DNA from: JASFUX01 sp050050115
GTDB taxonomy: Bacteria; Pseudomonadota; Alphaproteobacteria; Caulobacterales; Maricaulaceae
Reading direction: 5' to 3'
Length of the DNA: 11,036 nucleotides
NCBI GenBank assembly: GCA_050050115.1
Contig: JASFUX010000107.1
Location: 1-11,036 of the forward strand
In this document: one piece after another, positions 1 through 6,718 of the stretch
Position numbering within the stretch: position 1 is the stretch's first letter
Layout: each line of letters opens with the position of its first letter
Notes under the pieces: model-generated
Database searches by the model: none
The model's input: the letters and a program-made list of their open reading frames with translations, nothing else
Told to the model about the DNA's origin: nothing
Program-made: the position numbers and the translations under genes

Positions 1-157
1 CCGAGAGCTGGACCTCGCCGCAGGCCGCTAGCGCGTCGAGCGAATGGTTCAGATCCGCCGTCACCGAGGCGGGGTGCGCAAGCAAGGCGACGCGCTTGCC
101 CTCAAGCGGCGCGCGCAGCTTGGGGTTCTCGAGCAGCCGGTCGATTCCGAATTTCAT
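1..157 (-). CDS. namZ: NamZ/DUF1343 family exo-beta-N-acetylmuramidase, N-terminal fragment
   Basis: Only the first 52 codons lie in the window; the gene continues past base 1. The visible protein starts MKFGIDRLLEN and continues through a GKRVALLAHPASVT segment, ending near GEVQLS. This N-terminus is the hallmark of the DUF1343 family: a Rossmann-like start in which the LL.HPAS/NQ stretch lines the active-site cleft. Characterised members (NamZ) remove N-acetylmuramic acid from the non-reducing end of peptidoglycan fragments, feeding cell-wall recycling. No signal peptide is visible in the first 25 residues, so this copy may be cytoplasmic, or exported by some other means. The ATG overlaps the stop of the upstream DOMON-like gene by three bases (ATGA), which suggests translational coupling and co-transcription from a promoter upstream of that gene. 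Family assignment is by recognition of the N-terminus alone; the catalytic residues lie outside the window. Confidence 0.8.
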   Translation of the reverse strand, partial: MKFGIDRLLENPKLRAPLEGKRVALLAHPASVTADLNHSLDALAACGEVQLS

Positions 158-723
158 GGCTTCTCCGTAAGCGGAAGCTCAAGCGCGAAGGCGTCGGCGT
201 GATGAAAGTCCGGCCGGCCCGGCGGATGCCTGAGCGCCCAATAAGACAACTCGCCGTCGACCGTTTCGATCACCGCCGCGACGCCGAGACACCAGGTCGC
301 GGCGGTCGACAATGCGCCCGCGCCGGAAAGATCGACCACGGCCTCGAGCGTGAAGCCCGCCTCCCCCGCCGCCGCAGTGATCGCCGGCGCGCCGATCTCG
401 CTTGCAGAGGTCATGTCCGTCCGATAGCCGCTGAACCTGTAGGCCGCCCAAGCGCGCGAGGGCGCGAAGTTGAACTCGTAATACGCTTCGCCAGCCGGCG
501 CATCCTTCGGCGAAACGCGAACGAAGGCCTCAAAGCAGCTGTGTCGCCACAGCTCGTCGGCGCGAACGAGCGCGCCGGGCTCTGCCAGGCGCAGCTCATC
601 CGTTCGGCCGGTCAGCACATAGCGCAACGACAGCGTCTCCGGCCGCGGGCGCGCGATCTCGACCTCGATGCGGTCGACGGCGGCGCAGCGCGAGCTGGGA
701 TGAAGACGAAGGGCGTGGGCCAT
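154..723 (-). CDS. DOMON-like (CBM9-like) domain protein
   Basis: A 189-residue protein beginning MAHALRLHPSS and ending LPLTEKP. It matches the small bacterial DOMON-like family related to family 9 carbohydrate-binding modules, a beta-sandwich ligand-binding fold. Visible family signatures are CFEAFVR (about residues 63-69), the YYEFNFAPS..WAAYRF..YR segment (about 81-102) and the C-terminal YWAL.HPPGRPDFHH motif. The domain fills nearly the whole protein, and there is no signal peptide or membrane helix, so it is probably a soluble cytoplasmic binding protein. The chosen ATG is the first codon giving the normal N-terminus; the frame stays open far upstream, but that part is antisense to the hydrolase gene and is not protein-like. 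No strong Shine-Dalgarno precedes the start. Its stop overlaps the start of the NamZ-like gene, so a role in binding wall-derived sugars is a reasonable inference, not shown by sequence. Heme binding is an alternative known for other DOMON domains. Confidence 0.85.
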   Translation of the reverse strand: MAHALRLHPSSRCAAVDRIEVEIARPRPETLSLRYVLTGRTDELRLAEPGALVRADELWRHSCFEAFVRVSPKDAPAGEAYYEFNFAPSRAWAAYRFSGYRTDMTSASEIGAPAITAAAGEAGFTLEAVVDLSGAGALSTAATWCLGVAAVIETVDGELSYWALRHPPGRPDFHHADAFALELPLTEKP

Positions 724-823
724 GGCGGGCGGGGCGCGGTCCGGCGGCGAGACGGGCGATCGGCGTGAAACTATGCTTACTTGGCGCCCAACGAGAAGCG
801 CCGAAGCGCGCGTAAAAGAGTTC

Positions 824-830
824 GAGGAGG
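824..830 (+). promoter_or_regulatory. Strong Shine-Dalgarno of the MBL-fold hydrolase
   Basis: GAGGAGG lies seven bases before the ATG at 838. It fixes the start at 838 rather than at the in-frame TTG at 781, which would add 19 basic, non-conserved residues. Confidence 0.85.
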
Positions 831-837
831 AATTGCA

Positions 838-1692
838 ATGCAGCACTGGCGGATCGGCGACGTCACCGTCACCAAGATCGTTGAACTCGAGATGTCGGGC
901 GGGATGCGCTTCGTGCTGCCCCAGGCGACGCCGGAAGCGATCATCGATCTCGCCTGGCTCAGACCGCACTTCATGACCGATGAAGGCCGGATGATCTCCA
1001 GCGTGCATGCGCTCGTGGTCGAGACGCCCGACCGCCGCATCCTCGTGGACACCTGTGTCGGCAACGACAAGGAACGCATGCCGCTGAAGAACTGGCACCT
1101 GCTGCAGACGTCGTTTCTCGGCGATCTCGCCGAAGCGGGTTATGCGCGCGACAGCATCGACACGGTCTTGTGCACCCATCTGCACGTCGACCATGTCGGC
1201 TGGAACACCATGCTCAAGGACGATCGATGGGTTCCGACGTTCGAGCGCGCCCGCTATCTGATGGCCGAGACCGAGTTCGAGTATTGGCGCACCCAAGAGA
1301 GCGACGAGCTGGAAAGGGTCGTGTTCAGCGATTCCATTGCGCCCGTGTTCGACGCCGGTCTCGTCGATCTCGTCGAAACCAGCCATCGCATCTGCGATGA
1401 GGTCGACCTCGTTCCGACTCTCGGCCACACCCCGGGCCACGTCAGCGTGCGCATCCGATCAAAAGGCGAGGAAGCGCTGATCACCGGCGACTTCCTGCAT
1501 CATCCCTGTCAGTTCGCTCATCCCGAATGGGCGGCGACGCCGGACTATGACCAGGACGCCAGCACCGCGACGCGCCGGCGGATGTTCGACGCGCTCGCCG
1601 ACACGCCGACACTGATCATCGGCACCCACTTCGCCGGCGCGACCGCGGGCCGCATCGTCCGCGACGGCGACGCCTACCGGCTCGACGTCTAA
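838..1692 (+). CDS. MBL-fold metallo-hydrolase (lactonase-like)
   Basis: A 284-residue metallo-beta-lactamase superfamily enzyme of the COG0491 type. All expected metal ligands are visible: the THLHVDH motif gives His114, His116, Asp118 and His119; GHTPGH gives His201; ITGDFLHHP gives the bridging Asp218; IGTHFAG gives His264. This is the binuclear (usually zinc) hydrolase pattern shared with AHL lactonases, glyoxalase II and methyl-parathion-hydrolase-like enzymes. The spacing of the ligands and the length best resemble lactonase-like members, but the substrate cannot be read from sequence. There is no signal peptide, so it is probably cytoplasmic. Residues 20-55, a segment before the first core strand, likely form a substrate-side extension. 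The start is set by a strong Shine-Dalgarno. The gene is divergent from the DOMON-namZ pair (114 bases between start codons) and 92 bases ahead of lemA; no clear promoter or terminator was seen in either gap, so it may be monocistronic or lead into lemA. Confidence 0.9.
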   Translation: MQHWRIGDVTVTKIVELEMSGGMRFVLPQATPEAIIDLAWLRPHFMTDEGRMISSVHALVVETPDRRILVDTCVGNDKERMPLKNWHLLQTSFLGDLAEAGYARDSIDTVLCTHLHVDHVGWNTMLKDDRWVPTFERARYLMAETEFEYWRTQESDELERVVFSDSIAPVFDAGLVDLVETSHRICDEVDLVPTLGHTPGHVSVRIRSKGEEALITGDFLHHPCQFAHPEWAATPDYDQDASTATRRRMFDALADTPTLIIGTHFAGATAGRIVRDGDAYRLDV

Positions 1693-1771
1693 GCCCGCGC
1701 CGTCTCGCGCCAAATCGGAGATTCGCACGCCTCGCGCATTGCCTGCTAGCATCGCGCCGGCAAACCAACGC

Positions 1772-1777
1772 GGGAGG
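1772..1777 (+). promoter_or_regulatory. Shine-Dalgarno selecting the TTG start of lemA
   Basis: GGGAGG sits seven bases before the TTG at 1785. No ATG or GTG in frame is better placed, and the TTG start gives the expected LemA N-terminal membrane helix, so the non-ATG start is supported both by position and by the protein. Confidence 0.7.
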
Positions 1778-1784
1778 GGGCGCC

Positions 1785-2363
1785 TTGATCGGCCTCTACA
1801 TCCTCTTGAGCCTGCCGGCGATCGCCATCCTCGCGGGCATCTTTCTCTACAACCGTCTCGTCCGGCGCGATCAGATGGCGCGAAACGGCTGGTCGGACAT
1901 CGACGTTCAATTGAAGCGCCGCGCCGACCTCGTCCCGCATCTGGTCGACGCGGTGAAGGGCTACGCGGCGCACGAGCAGTCGCTGTTCGCCGAAGTCGTC
2001 GAAAAGCGCAACGCGGCGCTCGCGGCGGGCGGCGACGTCGACGCGCGCGGGCGGACCGAGAGCGATTTTTCTCAGCCGGTCGCGCGGCTGATCGCACTGG
2101 GCGAAGCCTATCCGGAGCTCAAGGCGTCGGAGAACTTTCTCGGCCTGCAGAAAGAACTCGCGAACACCGAAAACAAGATCGAGATGGCGCGGCGCTTCTA
2201 CAACGGCGCGGTGCGCGAGCTGAACGTCGCCGTGAGCACCTTTCCCGGCAATCTGCTCGCCGGCCCGCTCGGCTTCGCACATCGGACGTACTTCGAAATC
2301 AAGACCGCAGAAGCCGCGGCGCCGCAAATCGATCTGCGAAGCCCGCGCGAGAGCGACGCGTGA
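1785..2363 (+). CDS. lemA: LemA family membrane protein
   Basis: A 192-residue protein of normal LemA length. Residues 2-23 form a hydrophobic N-terminal anchor, followed by a basic patch (YNRLVRRDQ) and then the alpha-helical LemA domain. Family marks are the WSDIDVQLKRRADLVPHLV stretch (about 36-54), the helix with EKRNAA (about 73-78), the ANTENKIEMARRFYN segment near residues 125-140, and VSTFPGNLLAGPLGF (about 150-164). The short anchor with the helical bundle outside the cytoplasm is the usual topology. The biochemical role of LemA proteins is not established; they are often encoded beside TPM or DUF2207 membrane proteins, as here. Translation starts at TTG. The stop codon overlaps the GTG of the next gene (GTGA), indicating coupled translation. 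A possible -10-like TAGCAT at 1747-1752 has no good -35, so no promoter is claimed. Confidence 0.93.
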   Translation: MIGLYILLSLPAIAILAGIFLYNRLVRRDQMARNGWSDIDVQLKRRADLVPHLVDAVKGYAAHEQSLFAEVVEKRNAALAAGGDVDARGRTESDFSQPVARLIALGEAYPELKASENFLGLQKELANTENKIEMARRFYNGAVRELNVAVSTFPGNLLAGPLGFAHRTYFEIKTAEAAAPQIDLRSPRESDA

Positions 2364-4069
2364 GGCTGGCGGCGGTCCCCCTCGCTCTTCTCGCTTCGCT
2401 GCTGCTCGTTGGAGCTGCGCAAGCGCAGGAGCAGATCAACAGCTTCGACGTCACCATCGAGGCGCACACGGACGGCGACGTCACCGTCACCGAGATCATC
2501 AACGTCACGTCGGAAGGCCGGCAGATCCGCCGCGGCATCTTCCGCGACCTGCCGCGCTACTACACCCAGAACGGCGGGCTGCAGCGCTATCAGTACGATG
2601 TCGAGCAAGTGCTGCGCGACGGCGAGCGCGAGCCCTACAACGTCAGCGGCGTCGACAACGCTTTGCGCATACGGATCGGCGACGAGGACGTGTTCCTCGA
2701 CCGCGGCCGGCACGTCTACGAAATCCGCTACCGCGTGCGCAATCAGGTGCGCTACTTCGACGATCACGACGAGGTCTACTGGAACGCGACCGGGACCTAC
2801 TGGGATTTTCCGATCCTCTCGGCGCGGGCGACGGTGGTCCTGCCGCCGGGCGCGGAGATCCTCGATACGAGCGGCTATACCGGACGTTTCCGCGATGAAG
2901 GCTCGGACTATCGCTACAGCCGCCAGGGCGATGCGCATGTCTTCGAGGCGACCCGCCGGCTTGGCGCGCGCGAGGGCCTCACCGTCTCAGTCAGCTTCGC
3001 AAAGGGGCTGATCGACCCGCCCTCGGCGGCCGACCGCGGCGTGCTCTGGTGGCAGCGCTACGGCGCGCTGATGATCCTGCTTGGCACGCTCGGCGGGCTC
3101 GGCTGGTTCTACTACCGCGCCTTCGACCGGGTTGGCCGCGATCCGGCGAAGGGTCCGGTGTTTCCCCGCTATGCGCCTCCTGACGGCTACTCACCCGCGG
3201 CGGTCCATCAGATCTACAAGCGGGCGATCTCAGGCCATGACGCGCTGATCGCGACGCTGATGAGCCTGGCCGTGAAGGACCGCATCAAGATCGACGCGCC
3301 GGACAAGAAGACGACCACCCTGACGCGTTTGCGGGAGAACACGTCCGACAAGCCGTTGTCGGAGGAAGAAACCGCGCTGCTCGTCGCCCTCTTTCGACAC
3401 GCCGACACGCGCACGCTCGGCAAGAAGTACGACTCCAGCTTCACCAAGGCCTACACGAAATTCAAAACCGACGTCGGCCGCCGGTTCGGCGACGACTATT
3501 TCAAATGGAACCTCGGCTACGCGATCGTCGCCGTCCTCCTGTCGATCATCGCCATCGTCATCGCCGCGCGGGCCTCGATCGGCTGGACCCATGCGATGAC
3601 CATGGCCGTTCTCGCGCTCGCGGGCCTCAACGCCTGGTTCATGTATCTGCTGCCCGCGCCGACCCGGAAAGGCCAGGACGTGCGCACCGAGATCGAGGGT
3701 CTGAAGCTCTACATGGAGAAGGCCGAGAAGCTGCAGCTGAACGCCGTCGAGGTGGGAAGCGAAGCCCCGCCGCCGATGACGGTGGAGCGCTATGAGACCT
3801 TCCTGCCCTACGCCATCGCCCTCGGCGTCGAGAAGCCGTGGACGGAACACTTCGAGCGTTTGCTGCCGGAAGAGGCGCGCAACTACCATCCGCGCTGGGC
3901 CGGCGTGCACGGCGGCTACAACTCGGCCCATGCGCTGAACACGGCGCTCGTCGGCGCGATGACCTCGGGCGTGACCAGCGCCCTGCCGCAAAGCTCCGGC
4001 TCGTCCGGCGCAGGCGGCGGAGGCTTTTCCGGCGGCGGCGGAGGGGGCGGCGGCGGCGGGGGGTGGTGA
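2360..4069 (+). CDS. DUF2207 family membrane protein with glycine-rich tail
   Basis: A 569-residue protein. Residues 1-22 form a signal peptide (hydrophobic run ending AAQA, then QEQ). Residues about 25-225 are the extracytoplasmic DUF2207 beta domain, with its characteristic opening (FDVTIEAHTDGDVTVTE), the RGIFRDLPR motif and the DEVYWNATGTYWDFPI stretch. A membrane helix follows at about 233-253, then a soluble segment, two helices at about 384-433, and the family block EGLKLYMEKAEKLQL plus YETFLPYAIALGVEKPW. The C-terminus is GGGGFSG followed by an unbroken glycine run ending in Trp; such tails are seen in DUF2207 and TPM proteins. Function is unknown; an envelope role with LemA is inferred from the pairing. 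Translation starts at GTG, overlapping the lemA stop by 4 bases (GTGA), with no independent Shine-Dalgarno, so it probably depends on lemA translation. The next gene starts 19 bases downstream. Confidence 0.9.
   Translation: MRLAAVPLALLASLLLVGAAQAQEQINSFDVTIEAHTDGDVTVTEIINVTSEGRQIRRGIFRDLPRYYTQNGGLQRYQYDVEQVLRDGEREPYNVSGVDNALRIRIGDEDVFLDRGRHVYEIRYRVRNQVRYFDDHDEVYWNATGTYWDFPILSARATVVLPPGAEILDTSGYTGRFRDEGSDYRYSRQGDAHVFEATRRLGAREGLTVSVSFAKGLIDPPSAADRGVLWWQRYGALMILLGTLGGLGWFYYRAFDRVGRDPAKGPVFPRYAPPDGYSPAAVHQIYKRAISGHDALIATLMSLAVKDRIKIDAPDKKTTTLTRLRENTSDKPLSEEETALLVALFRHADTRTLGKKYDSSFTKAYTKFKTDVGRRFGDDYFKWNLGYAIVAVLLSIIAIVIAARASIGWTHAMTMAVLALAGLNAWFMYLLPAPTRKGQDVRTEIEGLKLYMEKAEKLQLNAVEVGSEAPPPMTVERYETFLPYAIALGVEKPWTEHFERLLPEEARNYHPRWAGVHGGYNSAHALNTALVGAMTSGVTSALPQSSGSSGAGGGGFSGGGGGGGGGGGW
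4011..4066 (+). repeat. GGC/GGN low-complexity tract coding for the poly-glycine tail
   Basis: About 56 bases made almost entirely of GGC, GGA and GGG codons at the 3' end of the DUF2207 gene, broken by one Phe-Ser pair and ending in a run of G before TGG TGA. In-frame changes would only alter tail length, but a one-base slip in the G run just before the stop would extend the protein. Such a tract can also form stable RNA structure just ahead of the Shine-Dalgarno of the next gene. Confidence 0.8.
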
Positions 4070-4088
4070 TCCGCGAGGAGACTGCCAA

Positions 4089-5309
4089 ATGATCGGCAAC
4101 GAACAAGCCGTGCGAGACGCACCACTACGATCAATTGCTGCAACCGCGCTGGCAACCGCCGGGTTGGCCGCAGCGACGCTGCGCATGGAAGTCTGGGTCG
4201 GCAACGTTCTGGGCGTCTACTACCCGTCCTCTGTCACATTATCGATCGGATGGCTGTTCCCGTTGATCGCGGTCGTTGTCGGCGCACGTTTCGGCCGACG
4301 CGCGCTGCTCCCTTTCGTACTCGCGGCCCCTTTCTTTGTCGTCAGATGGGCGCTTCGGTTTCCGCCTGACTTCGATCGTTCAATGTCCATCTCGAGTGTC
4401 GGAGGCGGCTTCGGGATCGAAATCTGGCTGTTGTCTCTGCTGGCGATCGTCGCGTTTTCGGAGACGGTGTCCATTGCAACGGCGCGCCCTTCGATCAAGA
4501 TCCGGCGCCCGATCGCTATCGGATTGCTGGCGGTTCTGACAATCGAAACGGGTATTAGTTTCCTTCCCTTCGAAACCCTCGCCTTCGCCACAACAATCGA
4601 CCCTCCGTCAGCCATCGCAGTTGTCGCTTTCGTGCTAGTCGCATCGCGCTGGCAAACACTTGGCGAGGTCATCGCCGCGGTAGCGGCGCTTACAGCCGCG
4701 ACCATCGTGGTGAGCGTGGTCCTCAGCCAACTGCCTCACAACGAGGTCGGGGTGAGCGGAGTGCGGCTTTGGGCGTCCTGGGGTAGTCAGTGGTGGACGA
4801 CCGCTGGGGCCGGTATTGCGGCCGCGCTGGCCGGCGAGGCTTTTCTCGCAGCGTGGCTAGGTAGAGCAAGAATTCCGGGAAACATCCGTCTGCCAATTTT
4901 GATCCCGGCATCACTCACAGTGCTTGTCTTCGGGCCAAGCTTATTGGCGTTGGGCCGGCTCTTTTTCGGCGACGGCTTGGGACTTAATCCGGGAGAAGAT
5001 TACTTCTTTATTCTCATCCCTCCGATCATCGGCCGCGAGTCTCTGTTTGTACTCGGGTCCCTCGCACTAACTTTGGGAGCCGCTGGAGCCTATCGCGCGC
5101 CCATCTGGGCTCCGCTTGCCCTTACAGCTGCAGCTGCGATCAAACTCGCGACCATCAACGCGGTGAATGAAACAGGGTTCGCGTTGCCGTTTGGAAACTA
5201 CATCCAGGAGACGACGCCGGTTTTACTCATCACATTTGCCTACGCCCTGTTCGGTGCGGTCTGCATCAACAGAGTACGAACGGCAGCAAAAACAGCGACG
5301 ACGACCTAG
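4089..5309 (+). CDS. Many-pass membrane protein of unknown function (weakly MASE1-like N-terminus)
   Basis: A 406-residue, very hydrophobic protein with roughly 10-12 predicted membrane helices by eye (for example about 12-32, 43-63, 72-92, 105-127, 136-156, 165-180, 185-208, 230-252, 270-294, 304-328, 335-355 and 372-394). There is no signal peptide cleavage site, no soluble domain and no recognised catalytic motif. The stretch YYPSSVTLSIGWLFPLI...GARFGRRALLPFVLA resembles the opening of MASE1 sensor domains, but no GGDEF, EAL or kinase domain follows, so this is only a weak hint. The start is supported by GAGGAGA seven bases upstream and lies 19 bases after the DUF2207 stop, so it is probably the third gene of the lemA unit. 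Codon use is unlike its neighbours: in-frame TTA at 4239 and 4941, CTA at 4857, AGA at 4863 and 4869, and about 55% GC in a sampled line. I do not recognise the family beyond this. Confidence 0.85.
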   Translation: MIGNEQAVRDAPLRSIAATALATAGLAAATLRMEVWVGNVLGVYYPSSVTLSIGWLFPLIAVVVGARFGRRALLPFVLAAPFFVVRWALRFPPDFDRSMSISSVGGGFGIEIWLLSLLAIVAFSETVSIATARPSIKIRRPIAIGLLAVLTIETGISFLPFETLAFATTIDPPSAIAVVAFVLVASRWQTLGEVIAAVAALTAATIVVSVVLSQLPHNEVGVSGVRLWASWGSQWWTTAGAGIAAALAGEAFLAAWLGRARIPGNIRLPILIPASLTVLVFGPSLLALGRLFFGDGLGLNPGEDYFFILIPPIIGRESLFVLGSLALTLGAAGAYRAPIWAPLALTAAAAIKLATINAVNETGFALPFGNYIQETTPVLLITFAYALFGAVCINRVRTAAKTATTT

Positions 5310-5317
5310 CGCCGCCT

Positions 5318-6526
5318 CTACCCCACGCCCTCGCAGAACCGTGCAATCCGCTTCATCGCCTCTTCGAGCGAGGCGTTGTCGGTCGCGTAGGAGATCCGGC
5401 AGGCGCTCCCGCGGCCGAAGGCCGAACCCGGGACCACCGCGACGCCCTCTTCCTCGAGCAACGCCGTGGCGAAAGCGACATCGTCCGGCATCGCCGCGCC
5501 CTTGGGCGAGGTCTTGCCCATCAGCGCCGAAAGGTCGGGGAAGACGTAGAAGGCCCCGCCCGGCTTGCGGCAGGTCACGCCCTTCGATGCGTTCAGCCCC
5601 TCGACGACAAGGTCGCGGCGCGTCACGAACGCGGCGTTGCGCTCGGGCAGGAAATCGAGCCCGCCGTTCAAGGCCGTCACCGCCGCCCACTGCGAGACCG
5701 AGCACGGATTGGACGTCGTCTGAGAGATCACCGTGCGCATCGCCTTGATCAGGTCCGCCGGCCCCGCGCCATAGCCGATCCGCCAACCGGTCATCGAAAA
5801 GGCTTTCGACACGCCGTTGGTCGTCAGCGTGCGCTCGTAAAGCCGCGGCTCGACCTCGGCCATCGTCGCGAACGTCAGGCCGTCGTAGAGCAGGTGCTCG
5901 TACATATCGTCGGTCATCACCCAGACTTGCGGATGATTGACCAGCACGTCGGTCAGCGCCTTGATCTCGTCACGCGTATAAGCCTCGCCGGTCGGGTTCG
6001 ACGGCGAGTTGAACACCAGCCACTTGGTTTTCGGCGTGATCGCGCGCTCCAAAAGCTCCGGCGTCATTTTCCAGCCGGTCTCGGGGCCGGTGTCGATCGC
6101 CACCGGCGTTCCGCCGCACACGGACACCATCTCGGGATAGGACACCCAGTAAGGCGCAGGGATCAGCACCTCGTCGCCCGGGTCGAGCGTGGCGAGGAAG
6201 GCGTTGTAGAGCACCGGCTTGCCGCCCGGCGCGACGTGCACCTGGCCAACCTCGTAGGAGAGATTGTTCTCGCGCTTGAACTTCTCGACGATCGCTTCCT
6301 TGAGCTCCGGGATACCGTCGGCAGGGGTGTACTTGGTCCGTCCTTCTTCGATGGCCTGGATCGCCGCCGCCTTGATGTGCGCGGGCGTGTCGAAGTCCGG
6401 CTCGCCCACGCCGAGGCCGATCACGTCCCGCCCCGCGCGCTTCAATTCAGCGGCCTTGGTGGTCACCGCGATGGTGGCCGAGGGCTTCACGCGCTGGACG
6501 GCTTGGGAAAGCGGAGCGGCGGGCAT
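5318..6526 (-). CDS. aspC: PLP-dependent aspartate aminotransferase (class I)
   Basis: A 402-residue fold-type I aminotransferase of the Ib subgroup, normal in length. It transfers the amino group between aspartate and 2-oxoglutarate in the cytoplasm; some family members also act on aromatic amino acids or prephenate. Visible landmarks are GLGVGEPDFDTP (about 37-48, substrate pocket), the YTPADGIPELKEAI segment (about 66-79), NSPSNPTG with Asn177, Asp206 in VMTDDMYEH, Tyr209, the SKAFSMTGWRIGY motif with Schiff-base Lys241 and phosphate-binding Arg249, and Arg377 in CRISYA for the substrate carboxylate. All key residues are present. The ATG at 6526 is preceded by GGAGG at nine bases and by a plausible promoter at 6566-6594; an upstream in-frame extension to 6619 would run through that promoter and add non-conserved residues, so it was rejected. 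It stands alone, convergent with the membrane-protein gene eight bases away. Confidence 0.95.
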   Translation of the reverse strand: MPAAPLSQAVQRVKPSATIAVTTKAAELKRAGRDVIGLGVGEPDFDTPAHIKAAAIQAIEEGRTKYTPADGIPELKEAIVEKFKRENNLSYEVGQVHVAPGGKPVLYNAFLATLDPGDEVLIPAPYWVSYPEMVSVCGGTPVAIDTGPETGWKMTPELLERAITPKTKWLVFNSPSNPTGEAYTRDEIKALTDVLVNHPQVWVMTDDMYEHLLYDGLTFATMAEVEPRLYERTLTTNGVSKAFSMTGWRIGYGAGPADLIKAMRTVISQTTSNPCSVSQWAAVTALNGGLDFLPERNAAFVTRRDLVVEGLNASKGVTCRKPGGAFYVFPDLSALMGKTSPKGAAMPDDVAFATALLEEEGVAVVPGSAFGRGSACRISYATDNASLEEAMKRIARFCEGVG

Positions 6527-6565
6527 GGGAGAGATCCTCCGTGAGGCGGGTTGAAGTGCGCGACC

Positions 6566-6594
6566 GCTATAGGCCGCGCCGGGCGCAAGGCCAA
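6566..6594 (-). promoter_or_regulatory. Putative sigma-70 type promoter of the aminotransferase gene
   Basis: Read on the minus strand, TTGGCC (6594-6589) and TATAGC (6571-6566) are separated by exactly 17 bases. Each matches four of six consensus positions. Transcription would start near 6559, giving a leader of about 30 bases before the ATG with its Shine-Dalgarno. The region is otherwise GC-rich, so the TATA block stands out. Pattern-based only. Confidence 0.4.
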
Positions 6595-6718
6595 CCGGAG
6601 ATGGGTTCAGAGCGCGCAAAAAGCGACGCGCGGCAGTTCATCGTCCTCGCGCGGATGACGTGCGGGAGGAATGATGCTTTCTTACGACGAGCCGTGAGAT
6701 GAGCTGTGGGAGGGCCGC

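Noticed and set aside
724..837. Divergent promoters between the DOMON-like and MBL genes
   Set aside because: TATGCT at 772-777 is -10-like but lacks a credible -35, and the opposite strand is no better; promoters probably exist here but cannot be placed.
724..1440. Minus-strand open frame extending the DOMON-like gene upstream to 1440
   Set aside because: It runs antisense to the well-supported MBL hydrolase, has no DOMON-family similarity, and is the mirror frame expected in GC-rich coding DNA.
1739..2359. N-terminal extension of the DUF2207 frame through lemA
   Set aside because: That stretch is out of frame with the recognisable LemA protein and is arginine-rich nonsense; the GTG at 2360 gives a proper signal peptide.
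3230..4204. 324-codon minus-strand open frame over the DUF2207 gene
   Set aside because: It includes the reverse of the glycine tract and reads as low-complexity, alanine-rich and arginine-rich sequence; the plus-strand protein is clearly real.
6671..6697. Tiny ORF (MMLSYDEP) after GGGAGGA upstream of the small membrane protein
   Set aside because: The Shine-Dalgarno abuts the ATG with no spacing, the peptide is eight residues long, and no leader-peptide logic or attenuator hairpin is seen.
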